Assembly (NCBI GenBank): GCA_014801735.1
Contig: JAAVDO010000010.1
Coordinates: 1 to 34,627 of the forward strand
DNA: 34,627 bases
Direction: 5' to 3'
DNA from: Bacteroides sp.
Lineage (GTDB): Bacteria > Bacteroidota > Bacteroidia > Bacteroidales > Muribaculaceae
Positions 1 through 8,295 of this stretch are shown piece by piece. A program made the position numbers and the translations under genes. Position 1 is the stretch's first letter; every line of letters begins with the position of its first letter. The notes below the pieces were generated by a model. It was not told where the DNA came from. It made no database searches and was given only the letters and a program-made list of their open reading frames with translations.

Positions 1-477
1 GATTGAATCGAGCTCAGCCTTCTGAGCTTCGAGAGCGGCATCCATCTGGCCCTTTGTAACGGCGTTCTCCTGGAGCTCGGTGATCGAGCCGTTGATGGCC
101 TCGAGAGCAGCGGTCATGTCGCCTTTGAGTGCCTCGATGGCTTCGAGCTGACCCTTGATGGTGCTGAGCTCGGTCTGGATAGCGTCAACGGTGGCTTTGT
201 CAGCCTTGCCAGCAATAGCAGCCTCGAGCTGTGCCTTTACGGCCTCAAGGTCGCTCTTGGCCTGGGCTACAGCAGCAGCCTGGGCAGCCGATACGTCTGC
301 CTTGGTGGGCAGTGCGGCGATGGCGGCGTTAACGCTTGCAAGTTGCGTCTTCAGGTCATTGGTCTGAGTGGTCAGGTTGGTGATGTCATCATCGTAGTCC
401 TTACACGAGGTAAAGGTCGATGGCATCGCGGCAGCCAGAAGACCGATGAGGGCAACTTTCAGAAAAGTTTTTCTCAT
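1..477 (-). CDS. Surface lipoprotein with coiled-coil-like body (partial, C-terminus outside window)
   Basis: The reading frame is open from an ATG at 477 down to base 1 (159 codons), so only the N-terminus is present. It begins with a basic/hydrophobic signal peptide ending in a lipobox-like FTSC with the lipidated Cys at residue 25. The residues after it, KDYDDDI, are acidic and resemble the Bacteroidetes lipoprotein export signal that sends lipoproteins to the cell surface. The rest is rich in Ala, Glu, Lys, Gln and Leu with heptad-like spacing and repeated patterns such as KADKATVDA, suggesting a long coiled coil. No enzymatic motif is visible. Similar coiled-coil lipoproteins occur as abundant surface or S-layer-like proteins in the order, but that role is a guess here. 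No perfect -7 box was found upstream. Confidence 0.8.
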   Translation of the reverse strand, partial: MRKTFLKVALIGLLAAAMPSTFTSCKDYDDDITNLTTQTNDLKTQLASVNAAIAALPTKADVSAAQAAAVAQAKSDLEAVKAQLEAAIAGKADKATVDAIQTELSTIKGQLEAIEALKGDMTAALEAINGSITELQENAVTKGQMDAALEAQKAELDSI

Positions 478-782
478 AATAAGTAATATGTAAAGTAGGA
501 AGAGTGGTGTTTGTGCGTGAAATAGTTGATTGATAGAGGAATCGTGAGATTTGTTAATTGTGAACGTGTGTTAACGAGATGGACGGTCAAATAATATTTA
601 CGGTCGGGATCGGGAGGGTTTTCCGAGGGGCGAAGAGAGAATTTTTATGGCGGATGAGGGGTGTTTTGATGATTTTGGTAATGGTGAGGGGGGATGGAAA
701 TGTTAAAGTTTGTTTGCGGATATTTGGCAGTGTTATTTTTATGGATGCGAAACCGGCTTCCGGCGGCTGACCAAGCGGGACT
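478..782. other. Intergenic region, AT-rich, no gene seen
   Basis: This is the divergent spacer between the lipoprotein and the response regulator. The only ORF over 60 codons (579-770, +) has no recognisable features and poor composition, so I do not call it. A short imperfect dyad, GTTAA at 553-557 and TTAAC at 571-575, could be an operator, but nothing else supports it. The lipoprotein presumably has a long 5' leader here. Confidence 0.5.
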
Positions 783-813
783 TTTGCGGGGTGGATTTAT
801 TTTTGTAATTTTG
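783..813 (+). promoter_or_regulatory. Bacteroidetes-type promoter of the two-component operon
   Basis: TTTG (783-786), 19 bp spacer, then TAATTTTG (806-813), a full match to the Bacteroides -33/-7 consensus. The -7 box ends only 5 bp before the ATG at 819, so the predicted transcript has almost no leader. Confidence 0.75.
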
Positions 814-818
814 CGGGT

Positions 819-2156
819 ATGAGCAGATATATTCTTATTGCTGATGATGATGTGTCGGTGGGGCGGGCTCTATCGATACTGGTTAGGCGTGAGGGGCTGG
901 AGGTGCGTCTGGCTTCGACGCCTGAGCGCGTGGTTGAGCTGGTGAGGGAGGAGGCGCCGGGTGTGATCGTGATGGATATGAATTACACCGGATCGACTAC
1001 GGGGCGCGAAGGCCTTGAGCTGCTGCGTAAGGTGAAGGTGCTCAGGGCGGAGGTGCCTGTGATTCTGATCACGGCGTGGGGCTCGATCGAGCTCGCGGTG
1101 GAGGGTATGAAGTTCGGTGCGGCTGATTTTGTGACAAAGCCGTGGCGCAACGACGATATTCTGCGGCGTATACGCACGGCGCTTGCGCTGAATGGGGAGC
1201 CGGCACATGGGAATAATGATTTTGACCGCTGTGGCATCGTTGGGCAGAGCCGGGGTATCACAGAGGTGCTTGAGACGGTGAGGCGCGTGGCTCCTACTGA
1301 TGCTTCGGTGCTGATTCTGGGTGAGAACGGTACGGGCAAGGAGATGATAGCGCGGGCCATTCACCGCAATTCGCTGCGTGCAGCGGGGCCGCTGGTGAGC
1401 GTGAATCTGGGGGCGATACCTCACGCCCTGTTTGAGAGCGAGATGTTCGGCTATGTGAAGGGTGCGTTCACCGACGCGCGCGACAGCCGCAAGGGGCGTT
1501 TCGAGATGGCCGACAAGGGCACGATTTTCCTTGATGAGATAGGCGAGCTTGACCAGATGAGTCAGGTGAAGATGCTGCGCGTGCTTCAGGAGCGGAGTTT
1601 CGAGCCGCTTGGCGAGAGCGTGAGCCGTCGGGCCGATTTCAGGCTTATCTCGGCGACCAATGCCGATCTGACCGCCATGGTGGCCGACAAGAGTTTCAGG
1701 GAGGATCTGTTTTATCGCATAAATCTGATCACGCTGCGGATACCGGCCCTTCGCGAGCGCAGGGAGGATATAGAGCCGCTGACGCGACATTTCATGGAGA
1801 TGATCGGCGCGGAGAGGGATATGCGTGTGCCTGAACTCGGGAGGGATGCCATTGAGCTGCTCGAGGAACTGCCTTATCCGGGCAATATACGCGAGCTGAA
1901 AAACCGCGTGGAGAGGGCAATGGTGATATATGGTGGCGACAACCGCCGTCTTGAAGCGGAGCATTTCGCCCATGACACGGCACTGGGCACCGGAGTAGTG
2001 CGGCCGGAGGCAACGACGCTCGACGCCGTAGAGCGCGACAAGATCATGGCTGTGCTCGAGGCCGAGGGTAATGTGAGCCGGGCGGCCAAAGCGCTCGGGC
2101 TGACACGACAGGCTCTGTATCGCCGAATGGCTAAACTTGGAATCGACAGGAAATGA
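819..2156 (+). CDS. Sigma-54-dependent NtrC-family response regulator
   Basis: 445 aa with the three expected domains. The receiver domain (about 1-120) has the acidic cluster D9-D11, phospho-acceptor D53, T85 and K107. The AAA+ sigma-54 activator domain (about 138-375) has Walker A GENGTGKE (168-175), a GAFTDA loop (215-220) in place of canonical GAFTGA, Walker B TIFLDE (235-240) and the FREDLFYR region. A Fis-type helix-turn-helix lies at about 410-442. On phosphorylation it should oligomerise and remodel RNA polymerase-sigma-54 at target promoters. Its own promoter looks like a housekeeping type. The stop overlaps the start of the kinase gene by ATGA, so the pair should be translationally coupled. 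I found no convincing -24/-12 sigma-54 site in the window, so the regulon is unknown. Confidence 0.95.
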   Translation: MSRYILIADDDVSVGRALSILVRREGLEVRLASTPERVVELVREEAPGVIVMDMNYTGSTTGREGLELLRKVKVLRAEVPVILITAWGSIELAVEGMKFGAADFVTKPWRNDDILRRIRTALALNGEPAHGNNDFDRCGIVGQSRGITEVLETVRRVAPTDASVLILGENGTGKEMIARAIHRNSLRAAGPLVSVNLGAIPHALFESEMFGYVKGAFTDARDSRKGRFEMADKGTIFLDEIGELDQMSQVKMLRVLQERSFEPLGESVSRRADFRLISATNADLTAMVADKSFREDLFYRINLITLRIPALRERREDIEPLTRHFMEMIGAERDMRVPELGRDAIELLEELPYPGNIRELKNRVERAMVIYGGDNRRLEAEHFAHDTALGTGVVRPEATTLDAVERDKIMAVLEAEGNVSRAAKALGLTRQALYRRMAKLGIDRK

Positions 2157-3472
2157 CAACGCTGCTGCTGACACTGCTGCTGACGGCCGAACTGCTGAGC
2201 ATAGCGATAATAGCCCTCGCCGGAGCCGAACACGCAGGCGTGTGGTGTGCGGCGATGGCATGCGCAGGTATTGCTACCGCACTGAGTTTATATCTGTTTG
2301 CGCTCAAACCATTGAGAACGCTCGTGCTCGGCACCGACCTGCTGAAGGGCCAGGACTTCGGAAGCCGGCTGAGCAGCGTGGGGCTGAGCGAAATAGACCG
2401 CCTTGTGAAGATGTTCAACCAGATGATTGACAGCCTTCACCGCGAACGTCTTGCCGTGAGGGAGACCAACCGTTATTTGGATCTGCTTGTGGCATCGTCG
2501 CCCATGGGGGTGATAAATTTCGATATTAACGGCAATCTGGCTATGGCCAACCGTTCGGCGCTAAGGATGCTGGGAGTGAAGGAAGAGACCGACCTGATCG
2601 GGCTGCCCGCACGGCGTCTGCCTGGTCGGCTGGGACAACTTATAGCCGCACTCCCGATAGGCGAGAGCGCCACTCTCGAGGCCCGGCCCGACGAGGGGGA
2701 AGACAATATATATCGCGTGACAAAGTTCACATTTATCAACTACGGCTTTCCGCGTGTGGCGGTGATGGTCGAACAACTGACCGAGGTCGTGAGACTGACG
2801 GAACGCGAGGCCTACGACAAGCTGATACGCGTGATGGCCCATGAGATCAACAACACGATGGGCGCCGTGACCTCGACCTTCGATCTGCTGAGGGATATGC
2901 CCGAGGTGTCGACCGACAAGGATATGGCCGCGCTCGTCGACAGCTGCAATCACCGCTGCCGCTCGCTCAGCAACTTCGTAGAGCGATATGCGGCAGTGGC
3001 CCGGCTGCCGAAACCGCAGTTGAGAGATACGGAGGTCAACAGCCTGATAGAGCGTTGCGGGCCTATATTGAGCCACACGGCGGCATGCGTGTGTCAGGGC
3101 GCACGCCTGGTGATCCGCACCGACCACAGCCTGACCGTGAGACTCGATCCGACACTTATGGAGCAGGTGCTTGTCAACGTGGTGAAGAATGCTGCCGAAA
3201 GCATAGCCCGCACATCCGGCGGCGCGGGAGAGATAAAGATAGCCGTCGACAGCGAATATCAGATGGTGACCGTGACCGACGACGGCGCGGGAATCGACAA
3301 GGAGACGGCGGCCAAGCTTTTCACGCCATTTTTCTCGACCAAGCGGCAGAGCTGTTCCGGCGGAACGGGTCTTACGCTTACCGCCGACATACTGCGCAAT
3401 CACGGCTTCGGCTTCTCGCTGCGGACCGATCCGACCGACGGACTGACGCGTTTCAGGATAAAGCTGCGATGA
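2153..3472 (+). CDS. Membrane-anchored sensor histidine kinase (NtrY/NtrB-like)
   Basis: 439 aa. Two membrane helices (about 4-23 and 31-50) are joined by only a few residues, so there is essentially no periplasmic sensor domain. A HAMP-like linker (about 51-100), a PAS-like domain (about 108-205), the phospho-acceptor helix with H230 (motif AHEINN), and a C-terminal ATPase domain follow. The ATPase domain has the N box (NVVKNAAES), G1 (DDGAGI) and G2 (GGTGLTLT). It should phosphorylate the preceding regulator. The architecture points to sensing of a membrane or cytoplasmic signal via the PAS domain. The start lies inside the upstream stop (ATGA). The N-terminus is encoded by repeated CTG triplets, a possible slippage tract. 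Confidence 0.93.
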   Translation: MTTLLLTLLLTAELLSIAIIALAGAEHAGVWCAAMACAGIATALSLYLFALKPLRTLVLGTDLLKGQDFGSRLSSVGLSEIDRLVKMFNQMIDSLHRERLAVRETNRYLDLLVASSPMGVINFDINGNLAMANRSALRMLGVKEETDLIGLPARRLPGRLGQLIAALPIGESATLEARPDEGEDNIYRVTKFTFINYGFPRVAVMVEQLTEVVRLTEREAYDKLIRVMAHEINNTMGAVTSTFDLLRDMPEVSTDKDMAALVDSCNHRCRSLSNFVERYAAVARLPKPQLRDTEVNSLIERCGPILSHTAACVCQGARLVIRTDHSLTVRLDPTLMEQVLVNVVKNAAESIARTSGGAGEIKIAVDSEYQMVTVTDDGAGIDKETAAKLFTPFFSTKRQSCSGGTGLTLTADILRNHGFGFSLRTDPTDGLTRFRIKLR

Positions 3473-3483
3473 ACGGGAATGAC

Positions 3484-3531
3484 AAAAACTGCCGCCGGCG
3501 CGATCTGAGAGAAACGGATCGCGCCGGCGGC
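3484..3531 (-). terminator. Intrinsic terminator for ychF
   Basis: A perfect 15-bp inverted repeat (3491-3505 with 3517-3531, 11-nt loop) of very high GC. On the minus strand it is followed by a TTTTT run (3488-3484), so it suits the ychF transcript best. The convergent kinase transcript would also meet the hairpin but without a U-run. Confidence 0.85.
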
Positions 3532-3554
3532 TTAAACGGCTTGGCTGAAAAGGA

Positions 3555-4658
3555 TCAGACGTTGAAAAGGAAGTGCATTATGTCGCCGTCCTGAGCCACA
3601 TATTCCTTACCCTCTATGCTGAGCTTGCCGGCGGCACGCACAGCGCTCTCGCTGCCATAGGTCACGTAGTCGTCATACTTGATCACCTCGGCGCGGATGA
3701 ATCCTTTCTCGAAATCGGTGTGGATAATTCCGGCACATTTAGGTGCCTTGCTGCCGCGGATGAAAGTCCAGGCGCGCACCTCGTCGGCACCGGCGGTGAA
3801 GAATGTCTGCAGGTCGAGCAGCGCATAGGCGGCGCGGATAAGCCTGCTCACGCCCGACTCGGTGAGTCCGGCAGCCTCAAGAAACTCCTGGCGCTCCTCA
3901 TAGGTGTCGAGCTCGGCGATATCGGCCTCGGTGGCTGCGGCAACAACAAGCAGCTGCGCGCCCTCGCCCTCGATAGCCTTGCGCACGGCTTCGACGTAGT
4001 GATTGCCGGTGGCGGCGCTCGCCTCGTCGACATTGCACACATATAGCACTGGCTTGCTCGTGAGCAGCATGAGCTCTTTCAGGAACTTCTGTTCGTCGGG
4101 AGTCTCAGGCTCGACGGTGCGTGCGGGTTTGCCCTGCTCGAGCGCCTCCTTCAGCCGGCGGAGCACCTCATACTGCATCTTGGCAACCTTGTCGCCGCCT
4201 GTCTGAGCCTGCTTCAGGGTGCGGGCTATGCGGCTGTCTACGGTCTCGAGATCCTTGATCTGAAGCTCGGCATCGATAATCTCCTTGTCGCGCACGGGAT
4301 CAACCGAACCGTCTACGTGGGTAATATTGTCGTCGTCGAAGCAGCGTAGCACGTGGATTATAGCGTCGGTCTCGCGGATGTTTGCCAGGAACTTGTTGCC
4401 GAGGCCCTCTCCCTTGCTCGCACCCTTGACAAGACCGGCTATATCGACGATCTCGACCGTCGCAGGCACCACGCTGCGGGGGTTGCACATCTCGACGAGC
4501 TTAGTCAGGCGTTCGTCGGGCACGGTGATCACGCCCACGTTTGGCTCGATGGTGCAGAAAGGGAAATTTGCCGACTGCGCCTTGGCGCTCGAAAGGCAGT
4601 TGAAAAGGGTCGACTTGCCGACGTTTGGCAGTCCGACTATACCGCATTGAAGTGACAT
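3555..4658 (-). CDS. ychF: Redox-regulated ribosome-binding ATPase YchF/OLA1
   Basis: 367 aa, the usual length of the family. The Obg-type P-loop GLPNVGKST is at 9-17, the DIAGL G3 motif follows, and the G4-type motif is NVDE instead of NKxD, which is characteristic of YchF and explains its preference for ATP. The C-terminal TGS domain (about 285-367) ends in the typical [11 protein letters not shown]. It is a cytoplasmic, ribosome-associated NTPase linked to stress responses. It starts 24 bp after the lipid kinase gene on the same strand with no promoter between, so they are probably cotranscribed. Confidence 0.97.
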   Translation of the reverse strand: MSLQCGIVGLPNVGKSTLFNCLSSAKAQSANFPFCTIEPNVGVITVPDERLTKLVEMCNPRSVVPATVEIVDIAGLVKGASKGEGLGNKFLANIRETDAIIHVLRCFDDDNITHVDGSVDPVRDKEIIDAELQIKDLETVDSRIARTLKQAQTGGDKVAKMQYEVLRRLKEALEQGKPARTVEPETPDEQKFLKELMLLTSKPVLYVCNVDEASAATGNHYVEAVRKAIEGEGAQLLVVAAATEADIAELDTYEERQEFLEAAGLTESGVSRLIRAAYALLDLQTFFTAGADEVRAWTFIRGSKAPKCAGIIHTDFEKGFIRAEVIKYDDYVTYGSESAVRAAGKLSIEGKEYVAQDGDIMHFLFNV

Positions 4659-4682
4659 ATCTTATTGAGAGTTGAAGTGAAG

Positions 4683-5642
4683 TTATTTGAAGATGTGGCG
4701 TATGGCGTAGTGAATGTCGCGCATGAACGCACGCATCGGAGTGATGATCGGTTTGAAGGTCTCTGAAGTGCCGGGCGTGTAGATCGACAGAGCCGAGGCA
4801 CAGCATGCCAGCTGTATGCGGGGGCCCATGCTGGCAGGTTCGCCGTCGAGATGCACCGGACCGCTGGCCGAACGTGTTATTGTCAGCGCCGGTGTCCGGA
4901 ATGAGTGAATCTGAGTGTTGCGGTCAATGAAACCCGTGAGCAGATCCAAGCCTACAAGGGCGGTGGTGAGGGGATTGCCGCTGTGAACTATCGTCACGTC
5001 GAGCAGTCCGTCGGTCATAGAAGCATTAGGCGCGATATAGGCGTTGTTGCCATACTGCGAGGCATTGCACACGGCAACCAGAAATGCTTTTTCGGTGATC
5101 AGTCCCACCTCGGGAGCGGAGATGCGGTAGCTCTCGGGAGAGTAGCTGAGATATTCCAGAAAAGTGTCGCGCACGTAGGTCAGTCGTCCTCTCCGGCGCG
5201 CGGCGGCAAATTTGTGGCTGACGGCGGCATCGAAACCCACCCCGAACGTGCAGAAAAACGGAGTTGAATCTGCCAGGCCGTAGTCGCAGCGCTCTATGTG
5301 GTTGCGTTTGATTATCTCGATGGATCCCTCGATGTCGACGGGAATGCCCAGATGGCGAGCCAGACCGTTGCCTGATCCGCACGGGATGATTCCCAGAGAG
5401 GTATCCGAACCGCAGAGTGCGCGGGCCGTTTCGTTGACCGTGCCGTCGCCACCCGCTGCGATCACTGTGTGATAACCGCGGTCTACGGCTTCACATGCAA
5501 GACGTGTGGCGTCGCCCCTGCCTCCCGTCCATGCGACCTCAAGATCCATGTCGAGCGAAGCGGACACCATTCGATCAAGTCCCTTTTTCCCGGCTGTGCC
5601 TGAAATGGGATTTATTATGAGTAGTGCGCGTTGTCTGTCCAT
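4683..5642 (-). CDS. Diacylglycerol/lipid kinase family protein (YegS/DgkB-like)
   Basis: 319 aa. The N-terminal catalytic domain shows NPISG (11-15), the nucleotide-binding GGDGT motif (64-68) and the CGSGNGLARHL segment (88-98), all hallmarks of the DAGK_cat fold. The C-terminal beta-rich half contains the expected HLDGE element. The likely role is ATP-dependent phosphorylation of a lipid such as diacylglycerol at the inner membrane face. The exact lipid cannot be read from sequence, and sphingoid bases are also possible in this phylum. It is transcribed divergently from the glycosyltransferase gene, with ychF downstream. Confidence 0.9.
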   Translation of the reverse strand: MDRQRALLIINPISGTAGKKGLDRMVSASLDMDLEVAWTGGRGDATRLACEAVDRGYHTVIAAGGDGTVNETARALCGSDTSLGIIPCGSGNGLARHLGIPVDIEGSIEIIKRNHIERCDYGLADSTPFFCTFGVGFDAAVSHKFAAARRRGRLTYVRDTFLEYLSYSPESYRISAPEVGLITEKAFLVAVCNASQYGNNAYIAPNASMTDGLLDVTIVHSGNPLTTALVGLDLLTGFIDRNTQIHSFRTPALTITRSASGPVHLDGEPASMGPRIQLACCASALSIYTPGTSETFKPIITPMRAFMRDIHYAIRHIFK

Positions 5643-5650
5643 AATTTGCG

Positions 5651-5658
5651 CAAAGTTA
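5651..5658 (-). promoter_or_regulatory. -7 box for lipid kinase/ychF operon
   Basis: TAACTTTG on the minus strand (5658 to 5651), 8 bp before the ATG at 5642. It is a full -7 match. No TTTG lies at the usual upstream distance. The predicted leader is about 5 nt. Confidence 0.6.
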
Positions 5659-5681
5659 CGACATAATGGGCAAAAAAGTAG

Positions 5682-5689
5682 TAACTTTG
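5682..5689 (+). promoter_or_regulatory. -7 box for glycosyltransferase/EamA operon
   Basis: TAACTTTG on the plus strand, 9 bp before the ATG at 5699. It lies inside the longer ORF that would start at 5666, so it argues for the downstream start. It is divergent from the minus-strand box at 5651-5658, with only 23 bp between the two. Confidence 0.6.
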
Positions 5690-5698
5690 GCGATAAAT

Positions 5699-7399
5699 AT
5701 GGAACGCAACCTCACCAATAGCCTCGGGCGGCATATAGGACTGCTCGTAATCGTGCTCGCAGCCATCACTTGGTTGCCATGGCTGCAGATGATCCTGTTC
5801 AACACCAAAGGGGAGCCCCGCGAGGCAATCGTGGCAGTTTCCATCATGCAGAGCGGCAACTGGATACTGCCGGTGTCGATGGGAGCCGACATACCCTACA
5901 AGCCCCCGATGCTCGCGTGGCTCATCAGTATTCTGTCGCTGCCGTTCGGAAGGGTGACAGAATACACATCGCGTATGCCCTCGGCTCTTGCTGCGGTTTA
6001 TCTCGTGTGGGCCACATATCGATTTTTCAGCCGCAACGACGGCCGGCGCGATGTAGCCGCGCTTACGGCGCTTGTGCTGATGACAAGTGTCGAGGTGTGG
6101 CGCGCCGGATGGGCCTGTCGGGTCGACATGGTTCTCACGGCCGCGATGGTCGGCTCGCTATACTCTATGTATGATTGGATTAAACGCGGAATGAAGGGCG
6201 TGCCTCTGGCTGCATCGGCATTCATGACAGTAGCTGTGCTAACCAAAGGACCCGTAGGGTGCGTTCTTCCGGTGTTGTGCGTGTGGCTATTCAATCTGCT
6301 GCGTCCTGCGGGCGAACGGCAGGTGTGGTCAATTACATGGAAACTCGCTGTGGCAGTCATAATCTCATGCATTCTTCCTGCAGCGTGGTATATCCTTGCC
6401 GCCCGACAGGGTGGTAATAGTTTCCTTGCGCTTGTGTATGAGGAGAATATCGGCCGCGCTACAGGCACTATGAGCTATGCGTCACACGAAAACGGAGCCT
6501 GGTATAACCCGATGACCCTCGCGGTGGGGATGCTTCCCTATACACTCGCCATGCTCTTTGCCGCCTTTGTTGCCCGGTGGCAGACAGTTTCCGGGCGTCT
6601 GCGCGGATTTTTTACCCGGAGGAATGCCACTGACAGGCGCATGGTCATGATGTTCAGCATAGTGAGTGCACTGACGATAATATCCTTCTATACCATTCCA
6701 AAAAGCAAGCGCAGCGTTTATCTGTTGCCGATGTATCCCTTTGTGGCCTATATGGTCACGCTTGGGCTGCTTTGGCTTGCGGAACGGTGCCGCAGGCTCT
6801 GCGCTGTTTTTTGCGGAGTCATGGGTTCGGTGGTGCTGCTTGTTGGTCTCTTGGCTCTGGTCGGATCGCTGATGCCGGATTCGGTCACTGAGAGATGGCC
6901 GATGCTTGCTCATGCCCTGCGCTCTCCAATGTCGGTGATCATGGCTATGATTGCCGTGAGGGTTGGATTCGGTGTCCTCAGAGGTCTGGGCAAGAGTGGA
7001 GGCATAAGGCTCGCAGGATCTTCCGTTGCAGGCTGTATGGTGGCCTATTGGTGTGTCAGCGCAGGGATTCTGCCGGGCATACTCAACGGCAAGAGCGATA
7101 AGCCGGTAGCAGAAGCCGCGGCAATGGCCACGTTGCCTGACGAGTATGTGTTTCAGTTTGTTGATGAGGATATGCTGAGATATTACACCGCAAACTTCTA
7201 TCTGGCCGACCGTATCCGACTGTTTGGTGCCGAAGCTATGCCGGAGCAGGGCGTGCTGATGGTGAGCGAGAAAGATTTTCCGGTGTGGAAAGAGAAATAT
7301 GGCGGTGAATACAGCACAGGGAGCGAACTGTGGCACTCTGACAGAAAAAGCTGTGATACCAAGTCGAAAGTAATGCTTATTCCGTTTGTGAAAAGATGA
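5699..7399 (+). CDS. ArnT/PMT-like polytopic glycosyltransferase (GT39-type fold)
   Basis: 566 aa from the ATG at 5699. The ATG at 5666 would add 11 residues, but the -7 box lies between the two, so I prefer the later start. Many hydrophobic helices span the protein. Near the N-terminus is the family pattern: an acidic loop motif GEPREA, then MQSGNW, then YKPP, matching the D/E-rich periplasmic loop and the GDW/KPP signature of ArnT-like enzymes. These use polyprenyl-phosphate sugars to glycosylate lipid A, other lipids or proteins in the periplasm. The C-terminal roughly 100 residues are soluble. The acceptor is unknown. Its stop overlaps the start of the EamA transporter (ATGA), indicating coupled expression. 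Confidence 0.87.
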   Translation: MERNLTNSLGRHIGLLVIVLAAITWLPWLQMILFNTKGEPREAIVAVSIMQSGNWILPVSMGADIPYKPPMLAWLISILSLPFGRVTEYTSRMPSALAAVYLVWATYRFFSRNDGRRDVAALTALVLMTSVEVWRAGWACRVDMVLTAAMVGSLYSMYDWIKRGMKGVPLAASAFMTVAVLTKGPVGCVLPVLCVWLFNLLRPAGERQVWSITWKLAVAVIISCILPAAWYILAARQGGNSFLALVYEENIGRATGTMSYASHENGAWYNPMTLAVGMLPYTLAMLFAAFVARWQTVSGRLRGFFTRRNATDRRMVMMFSIVSALTIISFYTIPKSKRSVYLLPMYPFVAYMVTLGLLWLAERCRRLCAVFCGVMGSVVLLVGLLALVGSLMPDSVTERWPMLAHALRSPMSVIMAMIAVRVGFGVLRGLGKSGGIRLAGSSVAGCMVAYWCVSAGILPGILNGKSDKPVAEAAAMATLPDEYVFQFVDEDMLRYYTANFYLADRIRLFGAEAMPEQGVLMVSEKDFPVWKEKYGGEYSTGSELWHSDRKSCDTKSKVMLIPFVKR

Positions 7400-8295
7400 C
7401 ACAGAGTGGACTGACAACCTCGGGTCATAAGATCTGGGTGTATCATCTTATGGCACTGACAACCTGTATGGTATGGGCGCTTACGTTTGTATCGACCAAG
7501 GTTCTCATACTTGCCGGCCTGACGCCGACAGCCATTTTTATCCTGCGTTTTGTGATAGCCTATCTGGCCATGATGGCCGTGTGTCACCGTCAGTTTCGTT
7601 GTTCCACCATCAAGGATGAGGGACTGATGGCTTTGGCCGGCCTCACGGGTGGTTCAATATTCTACATTGCCCAGAATACGGCTCTTGAGCTTACCTATGC
7701 CTCTGATGTATCGCTTCTTATATGTACCTCACCGATCTTCACTATGGTGCTCGAAAGGATATTTGTGGGTACGAGACTCGGCCGGCGTATGATAGTAGGT
7801 TCGGTGATAGCACTTTTCGGAGTCGGACTGGTGGTGCTCAACGGATCGCTGACTTTTGGCTCCGGCCCTGTAGGAGATTTGATAACCCTGTGTGCAGCAG
7901 TGTTGTGGGCTCTTTATTGCCTCATACTCCAGCGCTTGTCAAAGCGCTATGCAACGTTCGTCATAACACGCAAGGTGTTTTTCTACGGCGTGATCACAGG
8001 ACTTCCTATAGCGTGGGCAATGGGGGTGGATATTGACTTCGAAGTTATTAGGCAGCCTGAGGTTTTAGGCAATCTGCTCTTCCTTGGGGTGCTGGCGTCG
8101 ATGTTGTGCTATGTGCTGTGGAACAGCGCCTTGGAGAAACTCGGACCTGTCCGTACCTCGTTTTTTATCTACCTGCAACCCCTTGTGACGATAATCGCCT
8201 CGATGTTAGTGCTTTCCGAACCGCTCACGATCTACGTTGCTCTTGGAAGCATCTTGATTATCAGCGGTGTTGTTCTGGCCGAGCGTCAGAGATGA
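7396..8295 (+). CDS. EamA/DMT-superfamily 10-TM transporter
   Basis: 299 aa, with two EamA repeats of about five helices each (about 12-140 and 152-295). Conserved features include the proline-rich LTPTAIFILRF helix in repeat 1 and the YLQPLVTIIASMLVLSE segment near the end of repeat 2. Substrate cannot be deduced; the superfamily includes metabolite exporters, nucleotide-sugar transporters and the ArnE/F lipid flippases. Overlap with the preceding glycosyltransferase makes a role in supplying or flipping its sugar-lipid donor worth considering, but this is inference. The last 10 bases overlap the end of the convergent GH3 gene. Confidence 0.92.
   Translation: MTQSGLTTSGHKIWVYHLMALTTCMVWALTFVSTKVLILAGLTPTAIFILRFVIAYLAMMAVCHRQFRCSTIKDEGLMALAGLTGGSIFYIAQNTALELTYASDVSLLICTSPIFTMVLERIFVGTRLGRRMIVGSVIALFGVGLVVLNGSLTFGSGPVGDLITLCAAVLWALYCLILQRLSKRYATFVITRKVFFYGVITGLPIAWAMGVDIDFEVIRQPEVLGNLLFLGVLASMLCYVLWNSALEKLGPVRTSFFIYLQPLVTIIASMLVLSEPLTIYVALGSILIISGVVLAERQR

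Noticed and set aside
579..770. 63-aa plus-strand ORF in the first intergenic region
   Set aside because: No family features, no promoter or start context, and it ends just before the real promoter.
870..2261. 463-aa minus-strand ORF opposite the response regulator
   Set aside because: Antisense shadow of a clear gene; low-complexity His/Arg-rich translation with no domain.
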